From an uncultured Treponema sp. (GTDB taxonomy: Bacteria; Spirochaetota; Spirochaetia; Treponematales; Treponemataceae): DNA of 64,000 nt. The notes below the pieces were generated by a model. The model saw only the letters and a list, made by a program, of their open reading frames with translations. It was not told where the DNA came from and searched no databases. The DNA is taken from contig CAMOIE010000002.1 in the NCBI GenBank assembly GCA_946615905.1, positions 1 through 64,000 on the forward strand, written 5' to 3'. The number at the start of each line of letters is the position of its first letter. The stretch's first letter is position 1. A program made the translations under genes and the position numbers. Shown piece after piece: positions 17,356 to 24,941 of this stretch.

Positions 17356-18699
17356 TTAGGATTTTTTTAGCGTTTTTTCCAGCTTCCGCTTGCAGTGGAT
17401 AAAGGCCGGAATCAAAAAGATGTCGGCAAAGACCCAGGCGAGCGGGGAGGCGAAACCCGCGGAAATCAGACCGAATTTTGGAACCATCCAAATTCCCATG
17501 ATTGTGCGGGCTGCCATCTCAAAAACTCCCGCCAAAACAGCGAACATTGAAAATCCCATTCCCTGGATCATAAATCTGAAGATATTCACTGCCGCCAGCA
17601 GAATGTAGGCCGATGCGTTTTGAATCAAAAAGATTCTCGCCGACTTGATGATTCCTTCCTCCGCTGAGTCGACGAAAAGACCTGCGAAAAATCCACCCGC
17701 AAAATAATACAAAATCAGGACGAGAACCGCGTATACTGAGGCAATCAGCATTGAGTCAATCACTCCGCGCGAGAGTCTGTCGAGTTTTGCCGCCCCGGTG
17801 TTCTGCCCGCCGTAAGTGGCCATGGCCGTTCCGAGCGCATCGTAGACAGAGCAGAAGAACATTCCGGTTTTTTGGGCGGCCGTTATTGAGGCGACCGCCG
17901 CAGAGCCTAGCGTATTCACAGAAGTCTGCAAAATCACCGAGCCGACAGCCGTAATCGAATACTGCAAGCCCATCGGAATTCCGGCCGAGCAAAGGACAAA
18001 ACAGTTTCGGGCGTTTAATTTTCTTTCTGACCGCTCGCCATGCAAAACAGAAAATTTCTTGCCCATGTAAATCAGGCAGGCAAGTCCTGAGATTCCCTGG
18101 GCGATAACGGTTGCCAAAGCCGCAGAACCGACCCCGCCTTTAAGCACGACGATAAAAAGCAGGTCAAGACCGATGTTCATAATTGCTGACATTACAAGAA
18201 AATAAACCGGGGTCTTTGAGTCGCCGAGGGAGCGGATTACTGCCGAAGTCATGTTGTACAAAAAAATCACCGGGATTCCGGCGAAAATTATCCCGATATA
18301 GGAGACAGCCCCGTCAAGAATGTCCGGTGGAGTCTGCATGATAAGGAGGAGGGGGCGGCAGAAAATCAGCGTGAGTGCCGTCATCAGAATTGAAATCAAA
18401 ATGCAGAGCCAGGCTGAATTGTAGACGTACTTTCGCATCATGGAAAAGTCTTTTGCGCCGAACCTCTGGGCTACGGGAATCGCAAAGCCTGAGCAGACTC
18501 CCATGACGAAGCCGATTATCAAAAAGTTCACAGCACCGGTTGAGCCGACGGAAGCCAAAGCGCCGACTCCAAGATTTTTTCCGACGATGATTGTGTCTGT
18601 TACGTTGTAAAATTGCTGGAAAAGGTAGCCGAGTAAAAGTGGAATTGTGAAATTCAAAATCAGGCGGAAAGGAGAGCCTGTGGTCAAGTCTTTAGTCAT
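17356..18699 (-). CDS. MATE family efflux transporter
   Basis: This is a second 447-residue MATE antiporter with about twelve membrane helices. Characteristic elements are FNFTIPLLLGYLFQQFYNVTD (in part), IIVGKNLGVGALASVGSTG and GIPMGLQYSITAVG. Substrate is unknown. The gene lies just upstream of fliS on the same strand, but 67 nt and an independent ribosome binding site separate them, so cotranscription is unclear. The closest relative in the window is the MATE gene at 6206. Confidence 0.9.
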   Translation of the reverse strand: MTKDLTTGSPFRLILNFTIPLLLGYLFQQFYNVTDTIIVGKNLGVGALASVGSTGAVNFLIIGFVMGVCSGFAIPVAQRFGAKDFSMMRKYVYNSAWLCILISILMTALTLIFCRPLLLIMQTPPDILDGAVSYIGIIFAGIPVIFLYNMTSAVIRSLGDSKTPVYFLVMSAIMNIGLDLLFIVVLKGGVGSAALATVIAQGISGLACLIYMGKKFSVLHGERSERKLNARNCFVLCSAGIPMGLQYSITAVGSVILQTSVNTLGSAAVASITAAQKTGMFFCSVYDALGTAMATYGGQNTGAAKLDRLSRGVIDSMLIASVYAVLVLILYYFAGGFFAGLFVDSAEEGIIKSARIFLIQNASAYILLAAVNIFRFMIQGMGFSMFAVLAGVFEMAARTIMGIWMVPKFGLISAGFASPLAWVFADIFLIPAFIHCKRKLEKTLKKS

Positions 18700-18705
18700 G
18701 CGGCT

Positions 18706-18734
18706 ATTTTATTCCACGCTTCCTTCCGCCTCAA
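18706..18734 (-). promoter_or_regulatory. MATE gene promoter, predicted leaderless
   Basis: TTGAGG (18729-18734), a 17-nt spacer and TAAAAT (18706-18711) end 6 nt before the ATG at 18699. There is no Shine-Dalgarno sequence between them. Confidence 0.65.
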
Positions 18735-18779
18735 TAAGAAGACGGTTAATTCTTTGTTACAGAGTCTTGATGTCAGTGG

Positions 18780-19214
18780 TCAGGCAACCGGGATTTTGAT
18801 TACGACTTTGCGGACTGTTGAAGGCTCGTCGACGCAAAGGCTTGGCAGGTGGCCGTCTTCGGGGCGGAAAATCAAAAAATCTCCGGCCTCAAGATAGTGG
18901 TCAACGCCGTTCACCGTTTTTTTATAGAAGATTATGTCGCGGTCAGGGTTGTATGGAATCTCGACTTCCAAATCGCCGAGGGCTGATGTTGAGATTATTT
19001 CCTTTCCCTCAAGGACAACCTGAACATCGATGAATTTTTTGTGTGACTCAAAACTCGCATCCTTGCGGAATTTAGTCTTGTATTCCTGAACCTGAACCTG
19101 TCCGCCTGATTCTAGCGGGTAGACTCCGACCGGCATATTTTTGCCTAAAAGTTTCTGGGTCAAAAAGTCGTAGGCTTCCGGGCTGAGTTCCTTGATTTTC
19201 TCGTAGTCTTTCAT
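18780..19214 (-). CDS. YhcH/YjgK/YiaL family protein
   Basis: This 144-residue cupin-like protein belongs to the YhcH family, whose members accompany sialic acid or other sugar pathways and include the EbgC beta-galactosidase subunit. Visible family features are ESHKKFIDVQVVLEGKE, the YNPDRDIIFY stretch, FLIFRPEDGHLPSL with a metal-site His/Glu, and the KVVIKIPV end. A possible link is the NeuB-like synthase gene at 24942, but the genes are not adjacent. A GGAGG ribosome binding site and a normal leader precede it, unlike the neighbouring leaderless genes. Confidence 0.85.
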   Translation of the reverse strand: MKDYEKIKELSPEAYDFLTQKLLGKNMPVGVYPLESGGQVQVQEYKTKFRKDASFESHKKFIDVQVVLEGKEIISTSALGDLEVEIPYNPDRDIIFYKKTVNGVDHYLEAGDFLIFRPEDGHLPSLCVDEPSTVRKVVIKIPVA

Positions 19215-19267
19215 TGTAGATTTTCCTCCAAAATTGTCCGGCGGAATTTTTGCCGAACCGTCAAAAA

Positions 19268-19276
19268 ATTATAGCA
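19268..19276 (-). promoter_or_regulatory. YhcH-family gene extended -10 promoter
   Basis: TGCTATAAT on the minus strand is a perfect extended -10. It lies 53 nt before the ATG and leaves room for a normal leader with GGAGG. It shows that leadered and leaderless genes coexist here. Confidence 0.6.
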
Positions 19277-19358
19277 TGGAAAGACTTTTCAAGACATAAA
19301 AAAATTTTTTTGATATACTGCAACAGAATTTTAATAGAAAGAAAGTAACTGGCGGGAA

Positions 19359-19403
19359 ATGAACAAAAAAGTCCCCCTGGAGATTTTAAATTGGCCTTTG
19401 TAA
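19359..19403 (+). other. possible mini-ORF overlapping the parC start
   Basis: A 14-codon frame (MNKKVPLEILNWPL) with GGCGGG just upstream starts at 19359 and ends 10 nt beyond the parC TTG. It could couple translation to parC or be chance. Confidence 0.25.
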
Positions 19404-21331
19404 AAAATCTTTTTGACAAAAACTTTATTGAATACGCTTCCTATGTTATCCGCGACAGGGCGATTCCTGATTTGGAGGACGGTCTTAAGCCTGTCCAGCG
19501 ACGAATAATGCACACCCTTTTTGAGATGGACGACGGTCGCTTTCAGAAAGTCGCAAACGTTGTGGGGCGCGTAATGAAATATCACCCGCACGGAGACGCT
19601 TCAATCGGCGGAGCCTTGGTCGTTTTGGCCAACAAGGGAATTTTCATCGAGCGTCAGGGAAACTTTGGAAACCTTTTTACTGGCGATGGTGCTTCTGCCC
19701 CCCGTTACATTGAATGTCGCATTCACCCGTTGGCAAAAGATTTTTTTGTGACAAATTCCCACATCACCCGCTACGTTCCAAATTACGATGGCCGTTCGAC
19801 GGAGCCTGAAGTTTACCGGACGAAAATTCCGGTCGCACTTGTAATCGGTGCTGAAGGAATCGCTGTCGGAATGTCCACGAAGATTCTTCCATACAATATA
19901 AAAGAAGTGATTGATGCGGAAATAAAATGCCTCCGCGGCGAAAAATTCCAGATTTATCCAGATCTGCCGACAGGTGGGCTGATTGACGTTTCAAACTACA
20001 AGGATGGCAACGGAAAAATCGTCACAAGGGCAAAATTCGACACTTCCGATGAAAAGAAAATCATAATTACAGAATTGCCCGTTGATACTTCTTCAAAGGA
20101 TCTCACCGAGTCAATCGAGGCTGCCTACAAGGCCGGGAAAATCAAAATTTCTTCAATAGAAGACTACACGACCGACCACACTGAAATTGAAATCAAGTTG
20201 CCGCGAGGAGTCTACACGAAGGAAGTCGTTGATGCCCTTTATGCCTACACCGACTGCGAAAAATCTATCTCCTGCTCAATGCTAGTAATCAAGGACAACA
20301 TGCCCCAGATTATGACGGCGACAGAAATCATCAAGTATTATTCTGAAAAACTCACCGGAATCATTAAGGACGAGCTTGAATACGAAAAAGGCCAGCTGAC
20401 CGAAGAGCTTTTTGCCCGTACTTTGGAGAGGATTTTCATTGAGGAGAGGATTTACAAGCAGATTGAAATGATGAAGACTGCGGAAGCGGTGAACAAAGCC
20501 GTAAAAGACGGATTCAAGCCTTTTAAGGAAGAACTCACCCGCGAAGTCAACGATGATGACGTTGAAAAGCTCCTCAAAATTCCGATTCGCCGCATCTCCC
20601 TCTTTGACATCAACAAAAACCGCGACCAGGTAAAGGCAATCAACGCCCGCCTCAAGGAAATCAACCGCCGGCTCAAGCATTTGACCGACTGCGCCGTAGA
20701 ATATCTAAACGGAATGCTGGAAAAATTCAGCAAAACAAATCCAGAAATGCTCAGTCGCCACACGCAAGTTACTTCATTCAATGCCGTTGACGTAAAGGAA
20801 ATCGCCCAGCGCGATAAGTCCCTCCGCTATGACGAAAAGGGCTACTTGGGAATCGGAGTTTCAGGCGGACGGGAAATCATGAAAGTCTCCCCCTACGACC
20901 GCATAATCTATATGCGTAAAAACGGTCTATACACCGTCACCGATGTTCCCGACAAAATCTTCATCGACAAGGGAATGTGGTACTGCGGATTTTCGGACAA
21001 GGAAGTTCTCTCAAAAGTTCTCTTTACGGTTATTTTTCGCGACCCCAAGACAAAAATCGTCTCGATTAAACGGTGCCGAATCCCGTCTTTCATCTTGAAT
21101 CGAGACTATTTTATAGCCCCTGACGGGATGGAAGTCCTCCACATCGACACCCGCGAAAAATTCTCATTTGAGCTGCAATACGAAAAAAAGCCCCGAGTTA
21201 AAATACTGACCGAAAAATTCAAGGCAGAAGACTTCCCCGAAAAAGGCCTCAAAACCTTGGGAGTCCGCGTAAGCCAAAAAGAAGTCGCAGGTATAAAAGT
21301 CGAGGACGGAAAATTAGATTTCGGAATGTGA
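19391..21331 (+). CDS. parC: DNA topoisomerase IV subunit A (ParC)
   Basis: This is the DNA-cutting subunit of topoisomerase IV, partner of ParE (1984-4161). The 646-residue protein has the winged-helix core (LEDGLKPVQRRIMHTLFEM, KYHPHGDASIGG) and catalytic Tyr106 in APRYIECRI. It is shorter than E. coli ParC (752), so the C-terminal DNA-wrapping domain is reduced. The start codon appears to be TTG at 19391, with GGAG 8 nt upstream. No ATG gives a complete N-terminus. A 14-codon mini-ORF overlaps this start. Confidence 0.9.
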   Translation: MAFVKNLFDKNFIEYASYVIRDRAIPDLEDGLKPVQRRIMHTLFEMDDGRFQKVANVVGRVMKYHPHGDASIGGALVVLANKGIFIERQGNFGNLFTGDGASAPRYIECRIHPLAKDFFVTNSHITRYVPNYDGRSTEPEVYRTKIPVALVIGAEGIAVGMSTKILPYNIKEVIDAEIKCLRGEKFQIYPDLPTGGLIDVSNYKDGNGKIVTRAKFDTSDEKKIIITELPVDTSSKDLTESIEAAYKAGKIKISSIEDYTTDHTEIEIKLPRGVYTKEVVDALYAYTDCEKSISCSMLVIKDNMPQIMTATEIIKYYSEKLTGIIKDELEYEKGQLTEELFARTLERIFIEERIYKQIEMMKTAEAVNKAVKDGFKPFKEELTREVNDDDVEKLLKIPIRRISLFDINKNRDQVKAINARLKEINRRLKHLTDCAVEYLNGMLEKFSKTNPEMLSRHTQVTSFNAVDVKEIAQRDKSLRYDEKGYLGIGVSGGREIMKVSPYDRIIYMRKNGLYTVTDVPDKIFIDKGMWYCGFSDKEVLSKVLFTVIFRDPKTKIVSIKRCRIPSFILNRDYFIAPDGMEVLHIDTREKFSFELQYEKKPRVKILTEKFKAEDFPEKGLKTLGVRVSQKEVAGIKVEDGKLDFGM

Positions 21332-21375
21332 TTATTGGCTGTCGCAAGCGTATGGAGACGCCACCACCCCTGCAA

Positions 21376-21618
21376 TTATTGAAAGTCTAAAGTCGGAATC
21401 ATTTCGCGGAAAAAGTGGTTTTCGATTTTTGCATGGTTGGTCAGTTCTCCCCATTCCGCAAACTTTTCAGGGATATCGTAGACCCGTCCTAGCGTAAAAG
21501 AGCTTTTTGCCCCCTCCGAGTCCATAATCAGCGTGTAGTTTTTGCCGTTAAAAGAAAACTCGAGCTGCCGTCTTACCAAAAGGACTTCATAAAGTCTGTC
21601 TTTGTCGATTATGTGCAT
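21376..21618 (-). CDS. conserved-looking small protein, unknown
   Basis: This 80-residue acidic/basic mixed protein has no signal peptide or membrane segment. It reads like a small beta-rich cytoplasmic protein (LEFSFNGKNYTLIMDSEGAK, then FTLGRVYDIPEKFAEWGEL). I do not recognise the family. Support for it being real comes from an excellent promoter 6 nt before its ATG and from good codon use. It converges on parC across a 44-nt gap. Confidence 0.65.
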   Translation of the reverse strand: MHIIDKDRLYEVLLVRRQLEFSFNGKNYTLIMDSEGAKSSFTLGRVYDIPEKFAEWGELTNHAKIENHFFREMIPTLDFQ

Positions 21619-21624
21619 TTAAAA

Positions 21625-21653
21625 AATATACATGAATCGCTTTTTTTGTTGAA
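21625..21653 (-). promoter_or_regulatory. small-protein gene promoter, predicted leaderless
   Basis: TTCAAC (21648-21653), a 17-nt spacer and TATATT (21625-21630) end 6 nt before the ATG at 21618. Confidence 0.6.
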
Positions 21654-21755
21654 TAGGCTTTTTTTTGTGACTATTTTGACTTCAAAAGAAAATTTATCTC
21701 CGTTAATGGAAAATCCATGGTAAAATTAAAGGAAATCCTTCAAAGGAGTTGAACG

Positions 21756-22130
21756 ATGATAAAATTCTACAAGTGCGCAAAATGCGGTCAGATTCTGACA
21801 GTATTCAATCCCAAGTGTCCGGGAATCACCTGCTGCGGGGAAGCTGTCAAGGAAATCATAGCCAACACCCAGGACGCTGCCAAAGAAAAACACGTCCCGG
21901 CGGTCACGGTCAACGGAAGCGAAGTTCTGGTGAAAATCGGTTCTGTCCCACATCCGATGGAAAGCGACCACTGGATTGAATGGGTCTTGCTTGAGACAAA
22001 AAATGGCAGCCAGATTAAGAACTTGGCTCCAGGTGACGCTCCAGAGCTGACTTTTACCCTCAAAGATGACAGCGCCACGGCCGCATACGCCTACTGCAAC
22101 AAGCACGGACTTTGGAAAGCTGACATTTAG
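21756..22130 (+). CDS. dfx: desulfoferrodoxin (2Fe superoxide reductase)
   Basis: Superoxide reductase reduces superoxide to hydrogen peroxide in the cytoplasm without making oxygen, typical of anaerobes. The 124-residue protein has both iron sites. Centre I ligands are Cys7 or 10 and the Cys26-Cys27 pair (CAKCGQ...TCCGE, C-x15-CC spacing). Centre II ligands are His in KHVPAV, VPHPMESDHW and the CNKHGLW end. It therefore differs from one-iron neelaredoxin. A normal ribosome binding site (AAAGGAG, 9 nt upstream) shows this gene has a leader. It probably uses rubredoxin, which is not encoded nearby. Confidence 0.93.
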   Translation: MIKFYKCAKCGQILTVFNPKCPGITCCGEAVKEIIANTQDAAKEKHVPAVTVNGSEVLVKIGSVPHPMESDHWIEWVLLETKNGSQIKNLAPGDAPELTFTLKDDSATAAYAYCNKHGLWKADI

Positions 22131-22134
22131 GCGA

Positions 22135-22163
22135 TTTTACTGCCGGGGCATTTGTGATAGAAT
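22135..22163 (+). promoter_or_regulatory. DUF1848 gene promoter, predicted leaderless
   Basis: TTTTAC (22135-22140), a 17-nt spacer and TGATAGAAT (extended -10, hexamer 22158-22163) end 6 nt before the ATG at 22170. Confidence 0.6.
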
Positions 22164-22169
22164 GCCCCC

Positions 22170-23105
22170 ATGCTTTTATTTGCTTCCGGTCGGACTGACA
22201 TACCCGCCTTTTACTCAGAGTGGCTTTTAAAACGCCTTCGAGCGGGTTTTGTCGATGTGCGAAATCCATATTCTCATCAGCAGGTGACACGCTATGCGCT
22301 TGATCCAAAGTTAGTTGACTGCCTTGTTTTTTGCACAAAAAATCCTGCGCCGATTCTGCCCCGCATTGAGGAAATTCGAGAGTTGGGCTTTAAGTCTTAC
22401 TTTTTTGTCACTCTTACGCCCTACGGAAAAGAAATAGAGCCGAACGTGCCTGAAAAAAACGCTGTGCTTGAGGCTGTCAGGGAGTTGGCAGAAAAAGTCG
22501 GTCCTCAGAATGTCTGCTGGCGTTACGACCCGATTTTTGTCAGTGGAGAATACCCAGTTTCCTTCCACATAAAAGCCTTTCGTGAGTATGCTCAAAAATT
22601 GCAAGGGGCAACAAGCCGCTGTGTGATCTCATTCATCGATTTATACGAAAAGACCAAAAAGAATTTTCCATCTGTTCGAGAAGTTTCTGAAAGCGACCAG
22701 ATTTTTATCGCCCAGGCATTTTCAAAAATTGCCCGTGAAAACGACATGACAATCGAGTCCTGCGCGGAAAAAGTCGACCTTTCAGCCTACGGGGTAGAAA
22801 AAGGAGCCTGCGTTTCCAAACAGGTCATCGAGTCTGCGGTAGGCTTTCGCATAAAAGAGGGGCTTCACAAACAGATTTTACGCAATCACTGTCTCTGCCT
22901 GCCGACACGAGACATCGGGGCATATAATTCTTGCCCCCACGGCTGCCGTTACTGCTACGCCAACTACGACAAAAAGTCAGTCGACCGCAATTTTGCTGCC
23001 CACAATCCTGATTCCACATTTTTAATCGGAGGGGCTGAAAAAGGCGACATTCTAAAAGAAGCCAAGCAGGAATCTTGGCGAGACTTTCAGATGTTTTTGA
23101 TATAA
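22170..23105 (+). CDS. DUF1848 family protein with radical-SAM-like cysteines
   Basis: This 311-residue protein matches the DUF1848 family. It begins with SGRTDIPAFYSEWL, contains FCTKNPAPIL and CWRYDPIFVS, and ends with a cysteine cluster CLCLPTRDIGAYNSCPHGCRYC (read in parts). CPHGCRYC has the CxxxCxxC spacing of radical SAM iron-sulfur enzymes but near the C-terminus, so the chemistry is uncertain. The family has no established function that I know. yigZ follows 13 nt downstream and probably has its own -10. Confidence 0.8.
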   Translation: MLLFASGRTDIPAFYSEWLLKRLRAGFVDVRNPYSHQQVTRYALDPKLVDCLVFCTKNPAPILPRIEEIRELGFKSYFFVTLTPYGKEIEPNVPEKNAVLEAVRELAEKVGPQNVCWRYDPIFVSGEYPVSFHIKAFREYAQKLQGATSRCVISFIDLYEKTKKNFPSVREVSESDQIFIAQAFSKIARENDMTIESCAEKVDLSAYGVEKGACVSKQVIESAVGFRIKEGLHKQILRNHCLCLPTRDIGAYNSCPHGCRYCYANYDKKSVDRNFAAHNPDSTFLIGGAEKGDILKEAKQESWRDFQMFLI

Positions 23106-23118
23106 GGTAAAATAAAAT

Positions 23119-23706
23119 ATGCTCGTACCTGTAAATTTTCCGACAGTTGAAATCTCAATCAAAGGTTCCAAATTTTTGGCAGAAGCCTTTTCCCTCGAAA
23201 GTCAGGCTCAGGCGCGGGAAATACTGAAATCCCAAAAGGCAAAGTATGCCGATGCGACACATGTCTGCCACGCCTTTATTTGCGGAAAGAATGCAGAATT
23301 TATGGGCATGAGCGATGACGGGGAGCCAGGCGGAACTGCCGGAAGGCCAATGCTTGATGTCCTCAAAGGTTCCGGGGCGACAAACTTGATGGTTACAGTG
23401 ACGAGATGGTTCGGGGGAACCTTGCTTGGAACAGGCGGACTTGTTAAGGCATATTCACAGGCTGTCAAAGACCTGCTTGCCGAGACGAAATTTGAGGAAT
23501 TGGTTGAAAAATCCCCTTTTTCATTCGAGACGGACTACTCCTTTTACAAGAGCGCGAAAAAAATTCTGGAAGGATTTTCAATTTCTGAGTTAAAGGAAAA
23601 TTTTTCTGAGGGGGTTCGGCTCTCTGGCATGATTCCCTCTGCTGACTATGCAGCCCTTTCCGCCCAAATTTTTGACAAGTCAAACGGTAGGGTGAAAATT
23701 TCCTGA
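23119..23706 (+). CDS. yigZ: YigZ/IMPACT family protein
   Basis: This 195-residue protein has the IMPACT N-terminal fold: KFLAEAFSLESQAQAREIL, ATHVCHAFICG, SDDGEPGGTAGRPML and VTRWFGGTLLGTGGLVKAYS are hallmarks. The C-terminal half matches DUF1949. Bacterial YigZ proteins are linked loosely to translation control or proline-peptide handling; the activity is not established. TAAAAT (23108-23113) lies 5 nt before the ATG with no ribosome binding site. The gene is followed by a GC-rich repeat spacer. Confidence 0.88.
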   Translation: MLVPVNFPTVEISIKGSKFLAEAFSLESQAQAREILKSQKAKYADATHVCHAFICGKNAEFMGMSDDGEPGGTAGRPMLDVLKGSGATNLMVTVTRWFGGTLLGTGGLVKAYSQAVKDLLAETKFEELVEKSPFSFETDYSFYKSAKKILEGFSISELKENFSEGVRLSGMIPSADYAALSAQIFDKSNGRVKIS

Positions 23707-23768
23707 CTTTTTTGCGCCAGTGCGTGGAAGGGTGGCGGAGCCAGCCACCGCAGCTGAAAGCGAGGAGG

Positions 23769-23826
23769 CCGCGCGTTAGCAAGCCCTGAAAGGCACGACC
23801 CGAACGTAAGTGAGGGGGGCGCCCTA
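23769..23826. repeat. second copy of the murE-upstream repeat
   Basis: CCGCGCGTTAGCAAGCCC (23769-23786) matches 99-116 with one difference. The copy ends in GCGCCCTA (about 23819-23826), again just before a leaderless promoter. The upstream bases 23733-23752 (GTGGCGGAGCCAGCCACCGC in part) form a further inverted repeat. Confidence 0.6.
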
Positions 23827-23854
23827 ATTTTTGCTTTTAATTTCTCCTCCTTTT

Positions 23855-23863
23855 TGCTACAAT
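23855..23863 (+). promoter_or_regulatory. coaX extended -10, predicted leaderless
   Basis: TGCTACAAT (extended -10) ends 6 nt before the coaX ATG. TTGCTT at 23831 is too far (21 nt) to be a good -35. Confidence 0.55.
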
Positions 23864-23869
23864 TCCTCC

Positions 23870-24667
23870 ATGCTTTTAGCCGTAGACATTGGAAACACGA
23901 ACATAGTCGCAGGAATTTTTGACGGAGACAAGATTTTAGTCCAGTGGAGAATCGCAACTGACGCCCGCCGGACCGGAGACGAGTACACGTCAATTATTTT
24001 GACCCTTGCCCGCGATGCGGAAATTGACCTCAAGCAGCTGGATTCCGCCGTGATTTCTTCGGTTGTTCCCGCGCTTACGGGGCCTTTTGTCGTTGTCGGC
24101 CAGCACATCTGCAAGTGCAAGCCCTTTGTCGTGGAGTCAAACCTCGCATATTCGCCCAAGCTTCCGGTCAATCTGCCCAAAGGCTCCACCCACGTTCTCG
24201 GAACGGACTTGCTTTCAAACGCGGTTTCCGCCTGGCATTATTTTAAAGGTGAGGCGAACATCGTCGTAGATTTTGGAACCGCCCTCACCCTTACCGCCAC
24301 TGACTCAAAGGGAATTATTCAGGGAATCACGATTTCACCAGGTCTTGGAACTGCAATCAAAGCCCTTGCAGCAAATACAGCCCAGCTTCCATTAGTTCCA
24401 CTTGTCGCCCCGCCGTCAAGCCTTGGGTCTTCGACTACGGAAGCGATTCAGTCAGGTGTCGTTCTCGGCTACAAGGGACTCGTTGAATATCTTGTGGGCG
24501 AGGTTAAAAAGGACATGGAAGCTAAAACCGGTGACAAGAATATCCACGTGATTGCAACCGGCGGACTAAATTCTGTCCTCAAGCCGATAACTTCTTCTTT
24601 CACGATTGTTGAAAAAGACCTGACATTAAAAGGCCTCAAGCTGATTTTTGACATCTGCAATAAATAG
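23870..24667 (+). CDS. coaX: type III pantothenate kinase
   Basis: CoaX phosphorylates pantothenate, the first step of coenzyme A synthesis. The 265-residue protein opens with MLLAVDIGNTNIVAGIF (DxGNT phosphate loop), then VISSVVPALT, LGTDLLSNAVSAW and VVDFGTALTL, and ISPGLGTAIKALAANTAQLP follows. All are type III kinase signatures. It needs a monovalent cation and is not feedback-inhibited by CoA. The ATG at 23870 is chosen because the extended -10 lies immediately before it; a longer frame starts within the promoter. Confidence 0.93.
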   Translation: MLLAVDIGNTNIVAGIFDGDKILVQWRIATDARRTGDEYTSIILTLARDAEIDLKQLDSAVISSVVPALTGPFVVVGQHICKCKPFVVESNLAYSPKLPVNLPKGSTHVLGTDLLSNAVSAWHYFKGEANIVVDFGTALTLTATDSKGIIQGITISPGLGTAIKALAANTAQLPLVPLVAPPSSLGSSTTEAIQSGVVLGYKGLVEYLVGEVKKDMEAKTGDKNIHVIATGGLNSVLKPITSSFTIVEKDLTLKGLKLIFDICNK

Positions 24668-24941
24668 AAATAGGGCGTTCCCCGCCGTGAGACAGCATCC
24701 GTGCTGCCTCACGGCTACGAGTTTCGCTTTCCGCCACAGTCCGTGTCGGATTTGCTTCGCAAACCAGCAAAACTCGCAACAATTTATTTACGCTGCCCAT
24801 CCATGGGCAGACACGCCGTCGCTATGTCCGGGGTTCCGCCATTCGGCTTCATTCCCTACGCTCTGGAGGTTTCGACAAGCTCAACCACCGCCGCTTCGGA
24901 ATCGTGCTTTCAGCACGCCCCCTCCCAGCGCTAACGCATTT
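24668..24941. repeat. repeat-rich spacer between coaX and the NeuB-like gene
   Basis: The 274-nt spacer has no coding signal I trust. It holds inverted repeats such as GTGAGACAGCATCCGTGCTG (24687-24706) with its complement CAGCACGG-like segments, TGCCCATCCATGGGCA (24793-24808) and GGTTTCGACAAGCTCAACCA (24868-24887). The last is shared with 60537-60558. It looks like a nest of dispersed repeats. Confidence 0.55.

Noticed and set aside
20282-20680. Long minus-strand open frame inside parC
   Set aside because: It is a shadow of parC: no ribosome binding site, no recognised motif, and the plus frame is a full topoisomerase subunit.
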